The notes beneath the pieces are model-generated. The model was not told the DNA's origin. It did no database searches and saw only the letters and a program-made list of their open reading frames with translations. Below, piece after piece: positions 31,268-39,496 of a stretch of DNA of 64,000 nucleotides (its first letter is position 1; every line of letters begins with the position of its first letter). The DNA lies in assembly GCA_963843455.1 (NCBI GenBank), contig CAWJKE010000007.1, positions 124,001 to 188,000 on the forward strand. Reading direction: 5' to 3'. A program made the translations under genes and the position numbers. The DNA comes from CAIQPS01 sp963843455 (GTDB lineage Bacteria > Actinomycetota > Thermoleophilia > RBG-16-64-13).

Positions 31268-33406
31268 GTGGGAACGCCCCAACCGCCGGAAATGGCAGTG
31301 CGCGAGCCGCTCTTGGCTCTCACCGATAGATACAGCGGCCCTTCCAGCGAGCAGGTGCTGGCCCGGCTGCAGCAGCCCGACATGCAGGGGATCAAGGGCG
31401 TGGTGTCCTGGCGGGGCGCCTTTCTTACCGATGACGCCTGCCCGGTGGAGATGGGCCTGGCGTACCTGAGGCTTCTCCAGCAGGAGTCCTGCGGCCGCTG
31501 CGGTCCCTGCCGTATAGGTGTGGACATCCTGATAGAGCTCATCGAGAAGCTCGTGGCCGGCACTGCCGTGACCGTCGACGGGGAAGACGCGGTCGCCCGT
31601 ATCCGCCGGTTGGCCGAGTCCATCGACGACGCGGCGTGGTGTGGCATCGGCAACACCATCGGACCGCCCATCGTGGCCCTGCTCGATCTGGCTCCCGAGC
31701 ACTTCGCCGCTCACGCCGAGGGGAGCACCTGCGAGCCCTCCACCAAGCACGGCTGGGTGACGGCTCCCTGCCGCTCCACCTGTCCCTCCACGCTCGACAT
31801 CCCCTGGTATATCTTCCACGGGCTCGAAGAGCATCCGCATCTGGCCACGCGGATCATCAAGCGCGACAATCCGCTGCCGGCCATCATCGGGCGGACGTGC
31901 CCACATCCCTGTGAAGCGAACTGCAGCCTGGCGCCGATGGGGCAGCCCATCGCCATCAACAACATCAAGCGCTGGTGCGCCGACCGGGCCGAAGACCTGA
32001 CCACCGACCAGTGCGCCTCCGGCTGTTTGCTGGACCCGACCAAGGGCGCCTCGTCCGAGGCCACCGCCGTCGGCGGCGCCCTGGCCGACGCCGCCGCTCT
32101 CATCGAGGGCGGCCCGCACGAAGTCACCGAATTGGTCACGGCGCAGCCTGGTCATTGGCCGCTCGGGTCGCCGGCCGCGTCGGCAGGGGGCAACGGCAAC
32201 GGCGGCGCCCCGGCAGGGGCGCCCCGCAGAAAGGTGGCAGTCATCGGTGCCGGGCCGGCGGGCCTCTCCGCCGCCTACTTCCTGGCCCGCATGGGTTACG
32301 CCCCGACCATCTTCGAAGACCTGCCCGTCCCGGGGGGCATGGTGCACGTAGGCATCCCCGAATACCGGCTGCCCCGCCACGTGATCCGCCGCGAGACCGA
32401 GCTCATCCAGCAGCAGGGCGTCGAAATCCGCTACAACACCCGTCTGGGTCGCGACATCCAGTTCGCGGACCTGGAGAAACAGGGGTTCGAAGCCACCTTC
32501 GTCGCCGTAGGCGCTCACTTGGGGCGGCCGCTGGGAATCCCGGGAGAAGACCTTCCTGGTTCCATGGACGCCATCGTGTTCCTGAGGAAAGTGGCGCTGG
32601 GCGAGAAGGTCGATATCGGCGAGACCGTGCTGGTGCTGGGCGGCGGTAACTCCGCCATGGACGCGGCCCGCACCTCGGTCCGGCTGGGCGCGAAAAAGGT
32701 GCAGGTGGTCTATCGCCGCACGCGGAACGAGATGCCTGCCAACGTGTGGGAGATCGAGGAGGCCGAAGAAGAAGGGGTGGAATTCCTGTACCTGGCCGCG
32801 CCGGTGGAGTGCCAGGGCGTCGAGGGCGTACAGGGATTGGTCTGCCAGCAGATGGAACTCGGGGAGCCCGATGCCAGCGGCAGGAGGAGACCGGTCCCGT
32901 CGGACATGGCCCCGTTCGTTCTCACCGCCGACAGCATCATCGCCGCGGTAGGACAGCAGCCGGATTTTGACCCTTTCAAAGGGGATGAGGGGATCAAGCT
33001 CAACAAGTATGGCTATATGGAGGTCGATCCCTACACGCTCATGACCACCAAGCCCGGTGTGTTCGTCGGGGGCGACGCGGTGAGCGGCGGCGGCACCATC
33101 ATCGAGGCGATCAATGCTGGCAAAGTCGTGGCCAAGTATATGGACAAGCACCTGCGGGGCGAGCCGGTGGAAGAGGATCTCGAGGACAAGACCAAGAGGT
33201 TGGCCGTCTACCTGGGCGCCCAGGACAGCCGCGAGCCCTTGGCCGAGAACGTCGACTACGGCATACGCGAGAAGATGCCCATGGTGGAGCCGGAGGTGCG
33301 CAAGCACAACTTCGAGGCGACCGAACTGGGCTACACGCTCGAGCAGTGTAAGAACGAAGCGGACCGCTGCCTGAGGTGCCATAGGCCCATCCTTGTCGCA
33401 GTGTAG
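31268..33406 (+). CDS. NuoF-like Fe-S domain fused to GltD-like flavin/NAD(P) oxidoreductase
   Basis: The 712-residue protein starts at GTG 31268 (SD AAGGGAGG). Residues about 40-145 match only the C-terminal [4Fe-4S] part of NuoF (C75, C78, C81 in ESCGRCGPCR and C125), with no FMN/NADH Rossmann domain. Residues about 155-245 form a GltD-type two-cluster domain (APCRSTCPSTLDIPWY, then IGRTCPHPCEANCSLAPMG). Residues about 320-690 hold FAD and NAD(P) sites (VIGAGPAGLSAAYFL; VLGGGNSAMDAARTS) and GVFVGGDAVSGG. A CLRCH motif ends the protein. It should route electrons between NAD(P)H, FAD and Fe-S partners in the cluster below. Confidence 0.85.
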   Translation: MGTPQPPEMAVREPLLALTDRYSGPSSEQVLARLQQPDMQGIKGVVSWRGAFLTDDACPVEMGLAYLRLLQQESCGRCGPCRIGVDILIELIEKLVAGTAVTVDGEDAVARIRRLAESIDDAAWCGIGNTIGPPIVALLDLAPEHFAAHAEGSTCEPSTKHGWVTAPCRSTCPSTLDIPWYIFHGLEEHPHLATRIIKRDNPLPAIIGRTCPHPCEANCSLAPMGQPIAINNIKRWCADRAEDLTTDQCASGCLLDPTKGASSEATAVGGALADAAALIEGGPHEVTELVTAQPGHWPLGSPAASAGGNGNGGAPAGAPRRKVAVIGAGPAGLSAAYFLARMGYAPTIFEDLPVPGGMVHVGIPEYRLPRHVIRRETELIQQQGVEIRYNTRLGRDIQFADLEKQGFEATFVAVGAHLGRPLGIPGEDLPGSMDAIVFLRKVALGEKVDIGETVLVLGGGNSAMDAARTSVRLGAKKVQVVYRRTRNEMPANVWEIEEAEEEGVEFLYLAAPVECQGVEGVQGLVCQQMELGEPDASGRRRPVPSDMAPFVLTADSIIAAVGQQPDFDPFKGDEGIKLNKYGYMEVDPYTLMTTKPGVFVGGDAVSGGGTIIEAINAGKVVAKYMDKHLRGEPVEEDLEDKTKRLAVYLGAQDSREPLAENVDYGIREKMPMVEPEVRKHNFEATELGYTLEQCKNEADRCLRCHRPILVAV

Positions 33407-33421
33407 CGAGGGGCCGGCGCC

Positions 33422-34528
33422 GTGGCGCTGAACTACCCGTTCCCCGGCCCGCCGGCGCCGGGCGAATCGCTGGAGATACTCCCGGGTATCCACTGGGTGC
33501 GGCTGCCACTGCCGTTGAAGCTCGACCACGTCAACGTCTGGGTCCTGGAGGACGGCGACGGGCTGACCGTGGTCGACACCGGAGTGGGGGATGAAAGGAC
33601 CGGCGCGCTGCTGCGGCAGGTGCGTGCCACGCTACCCCGGCGGCCGTTCACCCGCATCCTGGTGACCCACCATCACCCCGACCATTGCGGCCGCGCCGAC
33701 CGGCTGAGCGAGGAGAACGGCGCCGAGGTCCTGATGAGCGCTCAGGCTCACGAGGCGGGGCTGGTGCTGCGGCGCCTGGAGAAGGGCACCGATGCCAGAT
33801 CGACCGCGGCTCGGCTGGCCGGACACGGGCTGTCGGCGGACGCACAGCGGTTCCTGGTCGAGAATGAGGCATCGTTTCAGATCCTCAAGCCGGGGCTGCC
33901 CCCCGATTTCACGCCTCTCGCCGAGGGCGACACCGTCTCGACGGGCGCTTATTCCTGGCAGGTGATCTTCGGCCAGGGCCACGCGCCCGACCACGTGTGC
34001 CTGTATTGCGCGGACCCGCCGGCGGCCGGCGGGGCGCCCGTGGGCGCGGGAGGGGCCGCGGCTGGGGATCTGGGCGACGCTGCCCGGGCCAAGCGGCCCG
34101 GGATCCTGATCTCCGGTGACATGGTCCTGCCGCATATCTCCACTCACGTCGGATCCCCGGCCGCGTGGCTGCCGGGCAATCCGGTGGCTTTGTTCCAGGA
34201 ATCGGTGCGCCGTCTGGCCGAACTTCCGCCCGACACGCTCGTCCTGCCGTCTCACGGGGTTCCGTTCGTGGGGCTGCGGGAGCGGGTGGCCGAGTTGGAG
34301 CTGCATCACGAGGAGCGTTGTAGAACGATCGCGGCGGCCCTCGGTGGACCCCGGACCGCGGCGGAACTTCTGAGGGTCGTCTTCCAGCGGGAATTGGATC
34401 CCCTGCAACTGATGCTCGCCATGAACGAGGCCGTAGCCCACCTTGAGTACATGACCGACCGGGGTGAGCTGGAGCGGGTTGCGGGGGAGGACGGCATCAC
34501 GCGCTACGTGCGAAGGGACGCCGAATGA
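33422..34528 (+). CDS. MBL-fold metallohydrolase
   Basis: The 368-residue protein has the metallo-beta-lactamase motif THHHPDHCG (two metal sites), VVDTGVGDE, LISGDMVLP and PSHGVPF. The C-terminal helical tail (winged-helix-like, AAALGGPRTAAELL) fits the group of hydrolases with a C-terminal DNA-binding-like extension. Possible substrates are thioesters or lactones of the catabolic pathway. Its stop overlaps the OYE gene by four bases. Confidence 0.85.
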   Translation: MALNYPFPGPPAPGESLEILPGIHWVRLPLPLKLDHVNVWVLEDGDGLTVVDTGVGDERTGALLRQVRATLPRRPFTRILVTHHHPDHCGRADRLSEENGAEVLMSAQAHEAGLVLRRLEKGTDARSTAARLAGHGLSADAQRFLVENEASFQILKPGLPPDFTPLAEGDTVSTGAYSWQVIFGQGHAPDHVCLYCADPPAAGGAPVGAGGAAAGDLGDAARAKRPGILISGDMVLPHISTHVGSPAAWLPGNPVALFQESVRRLAELPPDTLVLPSHGVPFVGLRERVAELELHHEERCRTIAAALGGPRTAAELLRVVFQRELDPLQLMLAMNEAVAHLEYMTDRGELERVAGEDGITRYVRRDAE

Positions 34529-35643
34529 CACCGGGGATATCGGTGCTCTTCGAACCGACGGCCATTCGGGGAATGACACTGGCGAATCGTTTCGTGCGGT
34601 CGGCTACCTGGGAAGGTTTGGCCGACGCGGAGGGTGGCGCCACGCCGGAGCTGGCCCGCCTCTACGCGGGATTCGCCCGGGGCAAGGTGGGACTCATCAT
34701 CAGCAGCCACGCCTTCGTGAGCCCTGAGGGGAGAGCGGGCAGCCTGCAGCTCGGGGTACACGAGGATTCCATGATCCCCGGTCTGCGGAGCGTGGCGGCG
34801 GCGATACACGAGGCCGGCGGCAAGTTGGCGCTGCAGATAGCGCACGCCGGGCTGTGGGCAGCCGCGACGCCCACCGAGGCGGCGCAGCCCCTCGGCCCCT
34901 CGGTGCGGCAGACCGAGACAGGCCCCGTCGGCCGGGAGATGTCGCGGGCCGACATCGCGGTTGTTACCGAGGTGTTCGCTGCAGCGGCTGGCCGGGCGAA
35001 GGTCGCGGGTTGCGACGCGGTCCAGATCCACGGCGCTCACGGCTACCTGCTGAGCGAGTTCCTTTCGCCGCTGTTCAACAAACGGGAGGACAAGTACGGA
35101 GGCAGCGTGGCCAACCGGGCTCGATTGGTCGTCGAGGTGATCAGGGCGGTGCGGGCCGAGGTCGGTGCCGACTACCCGGTGCTCATCAAGACGAACTCCG
35201 AGGACTTTGTAGCCGGCGGGCTGAGTGTTGACGACATGCTGGAGAGCGCGGTGCTTATCGCCGAGGCCGGGGTGGACGCCATCGAGCTCAGCGGGGGCAC
35301 CAGTCTTTCCGGCGATCTAGGCCCCATCCGCACCCGCGCCGGCATCCCTCAGGATCGCGAAGCCTACTACCAGGACGCCGGTCTAAGGCTCAAGCAGAAG
35401 GTGAGTGTATCCGTCATGCTGGTCGGCGGCATCAGAACCTTTGAGGAGGCGGAGAGGCTCGTCGCCGGTGAATATGCCGACTATCTCGCCTTGTCGCGCC
35501 CGTTCATCTGCGAGCCAGACCTCGTGGCCCGCTGGGAAGGCGGCGACCGAGCCCCATCAGCCTGCCGGTCGGACAACCGCTGCTACTACAAGGGCCTGAA
35601 GCGGGAGGGGATGTACTGCGTACACGTCAAGGCCAAGCAATGA
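34525..35643 (+). CDS. Old Yellow Enzyme-family NADH:flavin oxidoreductase
   Basis: The 372-residue FMN TIM barrel has FEPTAIRGMTLANRFVRSAT at the start, the substrate-binding pair in VQIHGAHGYLLSEFLSP and SPLFNKREDKYGGSVANRARL, and LVGGIRTFEEAERLV for FMN phosphate. Unlike the two later paralogues it lacks the C-terminal FAD half, but retains a Cys-rich tail (CRSDNRCYYKGLKREGMYC), possibly a relic of the [4Fe-4S] site. It probably reduces an activated C=C bond. Translation is coupled to its neighbours by ATGA overlaps at both ends. Confidence 0.9.
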   Translation: MTPGISVLFEPTAIRGMTLANRFVRSATWEGLADAEGGATPELARLYAGFARGKVGLIISSHAFVSPEGRAGSLQLGVHEDSMIPGLRSVAAAIHEAGGKLALQIAHAGLWAAATPTEAAQPLGPSVRQTETGPVGREMSRADIAVVTEVFAAAAGRAKVAGCDAVQIHGAHGYLLSEFLSPLFNKREDKYGGSVANRARLVVEVIRAVRAEVGADYPVLIKTNSEDFVAGGLSVDDMLESAVLIAEAGVDAIELSGGTSLSGDLGPIRTRAGIPQDREAYYQDAGLRLKQKVSVSVMLVGGIRTFEEAERLVAGEYADYLALSRPFICEPDLVARWEGGDRAPSACRSDNRCYYKGLKREGMYCVHVKAKQ

Positions 35644-36617
35644 GCGAGCCGAAAAAGCCACGAATCGCCGTGATCGGCGCCGGCATGATGGGGCAGGGGT
35701 GTAGCCAGGCCTTCGCGACGGCCGGCTTCGAGGTTCGACTGCAGAGCCTCGACGACCAACTGTTTCGCGGGGTCCGCGATCGTATCCGCGGCGACCTGGC
35801 CTTTCTCGCCGAACGCGGCCTTGGCTCCCCCGAGGAAGTCGACGGAACCCTCGCGCTGATCACTACCACGACGCGGCTCCACGAGGCTCTCGAGGGCGCC
35901 GATTTCGTCCTCGAGTGCATCTTCGAGGACCTCGAGGCCAAGCGGAGCCTCTTCCGGCAGATGGAGGCGGTCGTCGCTCCAAACACCATCTTGGCGACCA
36001 ACACGTCGGTCATCCGGATATCGGAGATCGCGGAGGCCTGCTTGCTGCCTGAGCGGGTGGTGGGCGCCCACTGGTGGAACCCCGCCTACCTCATCCCCAT
36101 CGTGGAGATAATCCCGGGGGAGAGGACCACCGAGGAGACCGTCGAGCGGACCACCCGCCTGATGCGGCAGGCCGGCAAATTGCCTGTCTACGTTAAGAAG
36201 GACGTTCCCGGGTTCGTTGGCAACCGCCTGCTTCACGCCCTCTACCGGGAAGCGATGTCCATCGTCGAGCAAGGGATCGCCGACGCCGATACCGTCGACC
36301 TGGTACTCAAGTACGGGCCGGGGATGCGCTTTCAGGTCATGGCACCCTTCGAGCACATGGACATGGTGGGCCTGGATCTCGCCATCGCAGTGGAGAGCTA
36401 TCTGTGGCCGCATCTGGAAGACTCGCACGAGGTGCTACCGATGCTCACCGACAAGGTGGCCAAGGGTGAGTTGGGATTCAAGACCGGGGGCATCGGCTTC
36501 CACACCTGGACGCCCGAGGAACAGACGGCATTCCGGGAGAACCTGCTGGATCATCTGGCCAAGCAGGCGGCCGCAGGCGCGCTCGAGCGAGGCAGGCGCG
36601 CCACTTCGGGCTCCTGA
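35640..36617 (+). CDS. 3-hydroxyacyl-CoA dehydrogenase family protein
   Basis: The 325-residue enzyme has an N-terminal Rossmann fold (IAVIGAGMMGQGCSQAFATAGFEV), a catalytic-region VVGAHWWNPAYLIPIVEIIPG and a C-terminal helical domain (PGFVGNRLLHALYREAMSIVE). The HWWNP variant of the usual HFFNP and the short length are also seen in carnitine-dehydrogenase-like members, so a non-CoA hydroxy acid is possible. It oxidises a 3-hydroxy group with NAD+. ATGA overlap with the OYE gene implies a shared pathway. Confidence 0.88.
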   Translation: MSEPKKPRIAVIGAGMMGQGCSQAFATAGFEVRLQSLDDQLFRGVRDRIRGDLAFLAERGLGSPEEVDGTLALITTTTRLHEALEGADFVLECIFEDLEAKRSLFRQMEAVVAPNTILATNTSVIRISEIAEACLLPERVVGAHWWNPAYLIPIVEIIPGERTTEETVERTTRLMRQAGKLPVYVKKDVPGFVGNRLLHALYREAMSIVEQGIADADTVDLVLKYGPGMRFQVMAPFEHMDMVGLDLAIAVESYLWPHLEDSHEVLPMLTDKVAKGELGFKTGGIGFHTWTPEEQTAFRENLLDHLAKQAAAGALERGRRATSGS

Positions 36618-36689
36618 CCGAGGTATATCCGCCTCCTGCACGATCGTACTCCGACTTGAAAGGGTCCTTGCATCTGGCGCGAGGGGAGC

Positions 36690-36711
36690 GTTATACTTCC
36701 AGCAATATAAC
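36690..36711. promoter_or_regulatory. ModE-like operator upstream of modA
   Basis: GTTATA and TATAAC form an inverted repeat with 10 bases between them (TTATA-N10-TATAA core, 36691-36710), the form of molybdate-responsive ModE boxes. It lies 38 bases ahead of the modA ATG, likely over the promoter. The same core with the same spacing is found ahead of modB. Confidence 0.75.
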
Positions 36712-36749
36712 CCTCCGGCCGGCGAGGCCGGGCCGACAAGGAGTGGTCC

Positions 36750-37667
36750 ATGCGTCACAGGTTGTCCCGTACGTCCTTCACAGCGATGGCAGTCACGATA
36801 CTGCTGGTCTTGCTCGTCACCGCGTTAGCGGCCTGCGGGTCCGAGGGAGTAACCACGACCAGTTCGGGCGCGGCCACCACGACCACCAACGCGCCGACCG
36901 ACACCACCGGCGCCCCGAGCACGACGACGAGTGCCGCAAGCACCAGCACGTCGGCGGCCGCGGAGGTACAGGAAATCATCGTCTCCGCCGCCTCCAGCCT
37001 GAAAGCGGCCTTCACCGAGATAGGCAAGGCGTACGACGCCACCAATAATTCCAAGACGACCTTCAACTTTGACGCGTCGGGGACCCTGCAGAAGCAGATA
37101 GAGGGGGGTGCGCCGGTTGACGTGTTCGCCTCGGCCGCCACGAAACAGGTCAAAGCCCTCGTGGACCAGAAACTGGTCGATGCCGATTCGGTCAAGACGT
37201 TCGCCGGCAACCAGATCGTGCTGGTCGTCCCAGCCGATTCGAAGCTGGGGATCACAGGCTTCCAGGACCTGACCAGAGCCGACGTCAAGAAGATCACCTA
37301 CGGAGACCCGAAAGTCGCTCCTCATGGCGTGGCCGCCGAGCAGATCCTTAACAAGCTGGGCATCTTCGACCAGGTGAAGCCCAAGGTCATCTACGCTACT
37401 AACGTCTCCCAAGCGCTGGAGTACGTCTCCACTGGTGAGGTTGACGCCGCAATCATCTTCGCGACCGAAGCCAAGGCCGGAGGGGACAAGGTCAAGGTCA
37501 TCGCCGCGGCCGACCAGAGTTGGTTCACCCCGGTCGCCTACCCCATTGGCATCGTCACGGCAAGCAAGGCGAAGGCCCTAGGTCAGTCGTTCATCGACTA
37601 CGTGGTGGGACCCGACGGCCAGTCGATTCTCCAGAAGTACGGATTCCTTCCGGCTCCGACCCAGTAG
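36750..37667 (+). CDS. modA: Molybdate ABC transporter substrate-binding lipoprotein
   Basis: The 305-residue lipoprotein has lipobox AAC, a Thr/Ala/Ser linker (about residues 30-72), then IIVSAASSLKAAFTEIGKAY, the ModA N-terminal signature, ASGTLQKQIEGGAPVDVFASAA and the hinge ATNVSQALEYVSTGEVDAAIIF. It should bind molybdate or tungstate at the cell surface. ATG 36750 has SD AAGGAG. A ModE-like box precedes it. No modC lies nearby. Confidence 0.9.
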   Translation: MRHRLSRTSFTAMAVTILLVLLVTALAACGSEGVTTTSSGAATTTTNAPTDTTGAPSTTTSAASTSTSAAAEVQEIIVSAASSLKAAFTEIGKAYDATNNSKTTFNFDASGTLQKQIEGGAPVDVFASAATKQVKALVDQKLVDADSVKTFAGNQIVLVVPADSKLGITGFQDLTRADVKKITYGDPKVAPHGVAAEQILNKLGIFDQVKPKVIYATNVSQALEYVSTGEVDAAIIFATEAKAGGDKVKVIAAADQSWFTPVAYPIGIVTASKAKALGQSFIDYVVGPDGQSILQKYGFLPAPTQ

Positions 37668-37688
37668 CGCCCGAGACAATCCCCCGTC

Positions 37689-37729
37689 ACTGGGAGAGGG
37701 CGGCGCTCGACCCGCTGTCCTCTCCCAGT
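37689..37729 (+). terminator. Nested hairpin between modA and modB
   Basis: An 11-bp stem (ACTGGGAGAGG / CCTCTCCCAGT) with a 19-base loop sits after modA, enclosed by CGAGACA (from 37672) and TGTCTCG (ending 37737). It is stable enough to terminate or attenuate, and separates modA from modB, which has its own operator. Confidence 0.65.
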
Positions 37730-37760
37730 CTGTCTCGCTTGCAGGGTCCGCCCCCTGGCC

Positions 37761-37780
37761 TTATACTGCCGACGGTATAA
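37761..37780. promoter_or_regulatory. ModE-like operator upstream of modB
   Basis: TTATAC-N8-GTATAA is a perfect inverted repeat (TTATA-N10-TATAA core) 28 bases before the modB ATG. It matches the modA box in core and spacing. Confidence 0.78.
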
Positions 37781-37808
37781 CGCTAAGCTCGCGTGTGGCA
37801 GGTGTGTC

Positions 37809-38480
37809 ATGAGCGTTCTCTTCCCGCTACGTCTCTCTTTGCAGGTCGCCGCCGTGGCGACTGTTTTCGGGCTCATCATCGGCGTCCCCCTTTCCTATGT
37901 GCTTGCCAGGAAGCGCTTTTGGGGCAAGGAGTTCCTCGACCTGGTCCTGACCTTGCCCATGGTGCTTCCTCCGGTCGTGACCGGCTACATACTTCTCCTG
38001 CTGATCGGTAACAACGGGGTCATCGGGAGGGCGTTCGAATCAGTGACGGGTCGTGAGCTCGGCATCGTGTTCACGTGGCAAGCAGCCGCCCTCGCCTCGT
38101 TCGTGGTCTCGTTCCCCTTCCTGATCAAGACGGCCCGCGTGGCCATGGAGGCGGTCGATCAGAACCTTCTGAACGCGTCGTACACTTTGGGGCGTGGCGA
38201 GATCTACACGGCCGCCCATGTGGTGCTGCCCCTCTCGGCGCGAGGTGTCATGGCGGGCGCGACACTCGCGTTCGCTCGGGCCATGGGCGAGTTCGGGGCC
38301 ACTATCATGGTGGCGGGGAACTTCCCGGGACACACTACGACCATGCCGATCGCCATCTACTCGGAGACGATGGGGGGTTCGTGGAGCTCCGCGTGGTGGA
38401 TGGTGGCGATCTTCGTCCTCGTCGCCGGCGTGGTGATGTATGTCTCCAACCGGCTGGGGCGAAAGGCCGTCAAGGCCTAG
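37809..38480 (+). CDS. modB: Molybdate ABC transporter permease
   Basis: The 223-residue permease has six hydrophobic segments, LVLTLPMVLPPVVTGYILLLLIG, and the ModB coupling loop (ARAMGEFGATIMVAGNFPG) that contacts the ATPase. It forms the channel for the ModA-bound oxyanion. The cognate ATPase modC is absent here; the next gene is an IclR regulator on the other strand, so the ATPase must be encoded elsewhere or borrowed. Confidence 0.9.
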   Translation: MSVLFPLRLSLQVAAVATVFGLIIGVPLSYVLARKRFWGKEFLDLVLTLPMVLPPVVTGYILLLLIGNNGVIGRAFESVTGRELGIVFTWQAAALASFVVSFPFLIKTARVAMEAVDQNLLNASYTLGRGEIYTAAHVVLPLSARGVMAGATLAFARAMGEFGATIMVAGNFPGHTTTMPIAIYSETMGGSWSSAWWMVAIFVLVAGVVMYVSNRLGRKAVKA

Positions 38481-38555
38481 GAAGGCGGGGCTAGGCGGGG
38501 TCGCTTCATACGGGGTGGAAGGCTGCGCTCAATCTGCTCGAAGCACTTGTTGGGG

Positions 38556-39353
38556 TCATCCGAATCTTTGCGAGATCTCCCTTGCAGCGCTCCGGAGCGT
38601 CGCGGCGTGCTTCAGCATAGCCTCTTCCGAAGCCCGCTCGATGGGTACGACTATGGTGAGCGCCCCGACCAAGTGGCCTCGCCGGTCGAAGAGCGGGACG
38701 CCCACCGCTGGGGCGTCGGCGTTCCATTCCGACCAGTCGAACGCGACCCCGTCGCGTCGGATGGCGCTCCACTTGACACGCAGGGCCTCGGGATCGGTGA
38801 CGGTGCTGACCGTACGAGGTTGGATAGGCTTGGCAAGGATCCGGTCCCAATTCTCTTCGGGGCCGAAGGCAATGAGCACCATCGCATCGGCACTGGCCAC
38901 TCCTTCGAGAAGCATGCCGTTGAACGTGAGCGACTTGAACGAACGCATGGTCGGCACCGTGTCGAGGATCAGCGGGCCTTGGTCCGTCCAGACCGAGAGG
39001 ATGGAGGTCTCGGTGGTTTCCTTCATAAGGCTGACCAGATAGGGGTGGATGATCCGGACGAGCTCATTGTGGGACGTCGCCAGGTAGAGGGCTTTGAGCA
39101 CTGCGGATCCGAGATGATATTTCCCCGCGTCAGCGTCATAGGCCACCCAGTTAGAGGCTTCCAGCGTCTTCATGAGGCGGCGCGTGGTGGCCTTGGGCAG
39201 TCCGGCCCGCTCGCGCAGTTCGCGTAGCGTCCATTCCGGATGGTCGTGATCGAAGATGCCGAGAAGGAACAGGCCCTTCTCGAGTGTCTTCGTGGGCGCT
39301 CCCTGGGCGGTGTCCGTGGACGTCTCGGTCCTGTTCTCCAACATATCGGTCAT
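38556..39353 (-). CDS. IclR-family transcriptional regulator
   Basis: The 265-residue regulator has an N-terminal winged helix (LRELRERAGLPKATTRRLMKTLEASNWV) and a GAF-like IclR effector domain (VWTDQGPLILDTV, ASADAMVLIAFG, AVGVPLFDRRGHLVGALTIVVP). IclR proteins typically sense small acids from a catabolic pathway. It is divergent from the Tat-exported substrate-binding protein, and an inverted repeat in the shared promoter region may be its operator. Confidence 0.88.
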   Translation of the reverse strand: MTDMLENRTETSTDTAQGAPTKTLEKGLFLLGIFDHDHPEWTLRELRERAGLPKATTRRLMKTLEASNWVAYDADAGKYHLGSAVLKALYLATSHNELVRIIHPYLVSLMKETTETSILSVWTDQGPLILDTVPTMRSFKSLTFNGMLLEGVASADAMVLIAFGPEENWDRILAKPIQPRTVSTVTDPEALRVKWSAIRRDGVAFDWSEWNADAPAVGVPLFDRRGHLVGALTIVVPIERASEEAMLKHAATLRSAAREISQRFG

Positions 39354-39366
39354 GGTTCCTCACCCG

Positions 39367-39395
39367 TTGACAGGTAATCGGCGCGGTGCTAGCGT
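39367..39395 (+). promoter_or_regulatory. Promoter of the Tat-exported binding protein
   Basis: TTGACA (39367-39372), a 17-base spacer and TAGCGT (39390-39395) precede the gene by about 100 bases. Confidence 0.6.
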
Positions 39396-39403
39396 GTGCA
39401 TCA

Positions 39404-39442
39404 GGTTCAAATAGTAGCACCACCAGGGTCAGAAAATGAACC
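39404..39442. promoter_or_regulatory. Inverted repeat, candidate IclR operator
   Basis: GGTTCA (39404-39409) and TGAACC (39437-39442) are perfect inverted arms 27 bases apart, downstream of the promoter between divergent IclR and transporter genes. The position fits a repressor site bound by a tetramer. Confidence 0.5.
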
Positions 39443-39496
39443 AGTTGAGCAGCGGGTCAAGAGCAACATTCTGTTTCTTAGGAGGAGGGGGTTCTG

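Noticed and set aside
31151..33529. Long minus-strand open frame opposite the NuoF/GltD fusion
   Set aside because: It is antisense to a clearly conserved gene and lacks domain similarity.
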